A stretch of 47,210 nucleotides of DNA from Thermoleophilaceae bacterium (GTDB lineage Bacteria > Actinomycetota > Thermoleophilia > Solirubrobacterales > Thermoleophilaceae), in contig JAFGJG010000055.1 in the NCBI GenBank assembly GCA_016929195.1, forward strand, positions 1 to 47,210, in the 5' to 3' direction. Below, piece by piece: positions 45,946-47,210 of this stretch. The translations under genes and the position numbers were made by a program. Position 1 is the stretch's first letter, and each line of letters starts with the position of its first letter. The notes under the pieces are model-generated. The model worked only from the letters and a program-made list of their open reading frames with translations. It had not been told where the DNA came from and did not search any database.

Positions 45946-46905
45946 TCAGGCCGCCGCCTCGGAGCGGAAGCGGCGTCGGTAGTCGGCGGGGCCAACCCCC
46001 ACCCTGCGGTGAAAAGCGCGGCGCATCGTCTCGACGGTCCCGAAGCCGGACCGGACGGCGACCGATTCCACGGGCGCGTCGCCGGCCTCGAGCGCCATGC
46101 GGGCGCTCTCGACCCGGGCGCACTCCACGTAGGCGGCCGGCGTCATGCCGACCTCGCGGGCGAAGGCGCGGGCGAAGTTCCGCTCGCTCATGTGGGCGCG
46201 GCCGGCGAGCGCCGGCACCGACAGGTCCGCGTCCACGTTGTCGGCGATCCACGCCTGGAGCTCGCGCAGCGGGCGCCGGTCGGCCTGCTGAGCGTGGAGC
46301 TGGGCGCTGAACTGGGCCTGGCCGCCCGGCCGCTTGACGAACAGCACGAGCCAGCGCGCGGTGGTGAGCGCCGTCTCGCGCCCGAGGTCCTCCTCGACCA
46401 GCGCCAGCGCCAGGTCCATTCCGGCGGTCACGCCCGCGGACGTGTAGACGTCGCCGTCGCGGACGAAGATCGGGTCGGGGTCGACGCTGATCCCGGGATG
46501 GCGCTCGGCCAGCAGGGCGCAGCTCGCCCAGTGGGTCGTCGCGCGGCGGCCGTCGAGGAGCCCTGCGGCGGCGAGCAGGAACGCTCCGGTGCAGACGCCG
46601 GCCACGCGGCGCGAGCGGCCCGCGGTCGCGCGCAGCGAATCGAGGAAGCGCTCGTCGTCCTCCAGGGCGCGCACGCCGATGCCGCCCGCCACGACGAGCG
46701 TGTCGATCGGACCGTCGACCTCGGCGAGCGACCGGTCGACCGAGATCGTCAGGGCGGACGCTTTCACTGGCCCCGGCTCGGGCGCCACGACCTCAACGTC
46801 GTAGCCGCCCCGGTTCAGCTGCGCCGCGGTGTGGAAGACCTCGGCCGGGCCGACCACGTCGAGTGGCTGCACGCCCGGGTAGGCCACGATGACCACTCGC
46901 CTCAT
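45946..46905 (-). CDS. GlxA-type transcriptional regulator (DJ-1 domain plus AraC HTH)
   Basis: The 319-residue regulator has a DJ-1/PfpI-like domain at 1-185 (VVIVAYPGVQPLDVVGPAEV, GVCTGAFLLAAAGLLDG with the elbow Cys, THWASCALLAERHP, YTSAGVTAGMDLALALVEED). An AraC double HTH follows at about 215-315 (LAGRAHMSERNFARAFAREV, VRSGFGTVETMRRAFHRRV, GVGPADYRRRFR). In GlxA proteins the DJ-1 part usually senses a nitrogenous small molecule and may lack activity. The Cys is retained here. It is first in a two-gene run with the DJ-1 protein. No -10-like box is visible close to the start. Confidence 0.92.
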   Translation of the reverse strand: MRRVVIVAYPGVQPLDVVGPAEVFHTAAQLNRGGYDVEVVAPEPGPVKASALTISVDRSLAEVDGPIDTLVVAGGIGVRALEDDERFLDSLRATAGRSRRVAGVCTGAFLLAAAGLLDGRRATTHWASCALLAERHPGISVDPDPIFVRDGDVYTSAGVTAGMDLALALVEEDLGRETALTTARWLVLFVKRPGGQAQFSAQLHAQQADRRPLRELQAWIADNVDADLSVPALAGRAHMSERNFARAFAREVGMTPAAYVECARVESARMALEAGDAPVESVAVRSGFGTVETMRRAFHRRVGVGPADYRRRFRSEAAA

Positions 46906-46967
46906 GGGGGCATGGTCGCGCCTCGCGGTCGTGGCCGCAAGGGCAAAGACCGGGCAGATTCAGCCAA

Positions 46968-47210
46968 CTATGGCGTGAAGCGGAACGTCACGACGTCCCC
47001 GTCCTGCATGGCGTAGTCGCGGCCCTCCACGCGCAGCTTCGCCTGCTCGCGCGCGGCGGCATAGCCGCCCGCCTCCACCAGCGCCTCCCACGGCACGATC
47101 TCCGCGGCCACGAACCCGCGCTCGATGTCCGAGTGGACGGAGCCCGCCGCCCGCCGCGCCGGCGTGCCGCGCGGGATCGCATGGGCGCGCGCCTCCTTGC
47201 CCTCGCCCGC
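46968..47210 (-). CDS. ychF: Redox-regulated ATPase YchF (Obg-like), C-terminal part
   Basis: The last 80 codons of a YchF/OLA1-type P-loop ATPase run off the window edge. The frame has no internal start near its 5' edge. It reads from [16 protein letters not shown] through [20 protein letters not shown] to the end [19 protein letters not shown]. This is the TGS domain, with the usual ending GKDY-V-DGDV--FRF. YchF binds ATP rather than GTP, associates with ribosomes and modulates stress responses in E. coli; that is family knowledge. The GTPase core lies outside the window. Its stop is 62 bp from the GlxA start, with nothing distinctive between. Confidence 0.93.
   Translation of the reverse strand, partial: AGEGKEARAHAIPRGTPARRAAGSVHSDIERGFVAAEIVPWEALVEAGGYAAAREQAKLRVEGRDYAMQDGDVVTFRFTP

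Noticed and set aside
1-47210. Mobile elements, integrase, phage or toxin-antitoxin genes
   Set aside because: No transposase, integrase, phage structural or toxin-antitoxin pair was recognised on either strand, and base composition looks uniform.

Overview
The window is a gene-dense, very GC-rich stretch of bacterial chromosome with frequent GTG starts. The gene content points to a high-GC actinobacterium, most likely of class Thermoleophilia (Solirubrobacterales or relatives). The evidence is a GroEL with a GGM tail, a 7Fe ferredoxin, a DUF2342 zincin, Ku and LigD modules, a PAC2 protein, an actinobacterial-type c-di-AMP riboswitch, and many start codons lying 5-10 nt after a TAnnnT box (leaderless-type starts). 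The taxon is an inference. I see no insertion sequence, prophage, CRISPR array, tRNA or rRNA.

Layout. 1-2.9 kb: end of groEL, an NAD(P)-binding epimerase-like protein, an O-methyltransferase-like protein, and ferredoxin fdxA. 2.9-4.8 kb: Mrp/ApbC Fe-S carrier ATPase and a basic Ala/Lys/Arg-rich protein with a good sigma-70-type promoter. 4.8-9.8 kb: a minus-strand run of HAD phosphatase, LigD 3'-phosphoesterase/ligase, Ku, LigD polymerase and DUF2342 metallopeptidase. This is a split non-homologous end-joining locus. 9.9-15 kb: secreted CAP protein, Pro-rich peptide, topoisomerase IB, and a UvrD-type helicase fused to a PD-(D/E)XK/Fe-S nuclease. 15-20.9 kb: PAC2 protein, YhaM-like HD exoribonuclease, a 950-residue PAS-coiled coil-PAS protein, and an amidohydrolase. 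20.9-23.4 kb: a minus-strand five-gene run of two half-length TSUP transporters, a STAS protein, a sigma-70 factor and an MpsC-like protein. 23.4-27.7 kb: trehalose-phosphatase, membrane protein, PolX/PHP polymerase, polyprenol-phosphate mannosyltransferase-like GT2 and thioredoxin. 27.6-32 kb: esterase, membrane protein and ileS. 32-34.8 kb: a ydaO (c-di-AMP) riboswitch before a secreted CAP protein, then MarR, a MerR/B12-like regulator and a zinc-ribbon/PAS-like protein. 35-38.4 kb: fumarase, secreted GH6 glucanase and secreted M23 peptidase. 38.4-41.8 kb: a 45-bp tandem repeat, then an aldehyde dehydrogenase and a ThDP enzyme that together resemble the 2-oxoglutarate decarboxylase/succinate-semialdehyde dehydrogenase pair of cyanobacteria. 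41.8-47.2 kb: a pseudo-hydrolase/nucleotide cyclase fusion, SpoIID-like protein, SGNH hydrolase, DJ-1/PfpI protein, GlxA-type regulator, and the end of ychF.

Shared themes. DNA repair and topology genes cluster between 4.8 and 15 kb, with PolX at 24.8 kb. Secreted envelope proteins (two CAP proteins, M23, SpoIID, GH6, SGNH) are scattered through the window. Intergenic DNA is scarce and structured. A 39-nt REP-like palindromic element occurs three times, a terminator-like hairpin has been amplified into a 45-bp tandem array, and long-stem inverted repeats sit at 2.8 and 45.2 kb. At least thirteen genes start just downstream of a -10-like hexamer, and several divergent pairs share gaps of only 20-39 bp. 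Intergenic gaps never exceed 300 bp.
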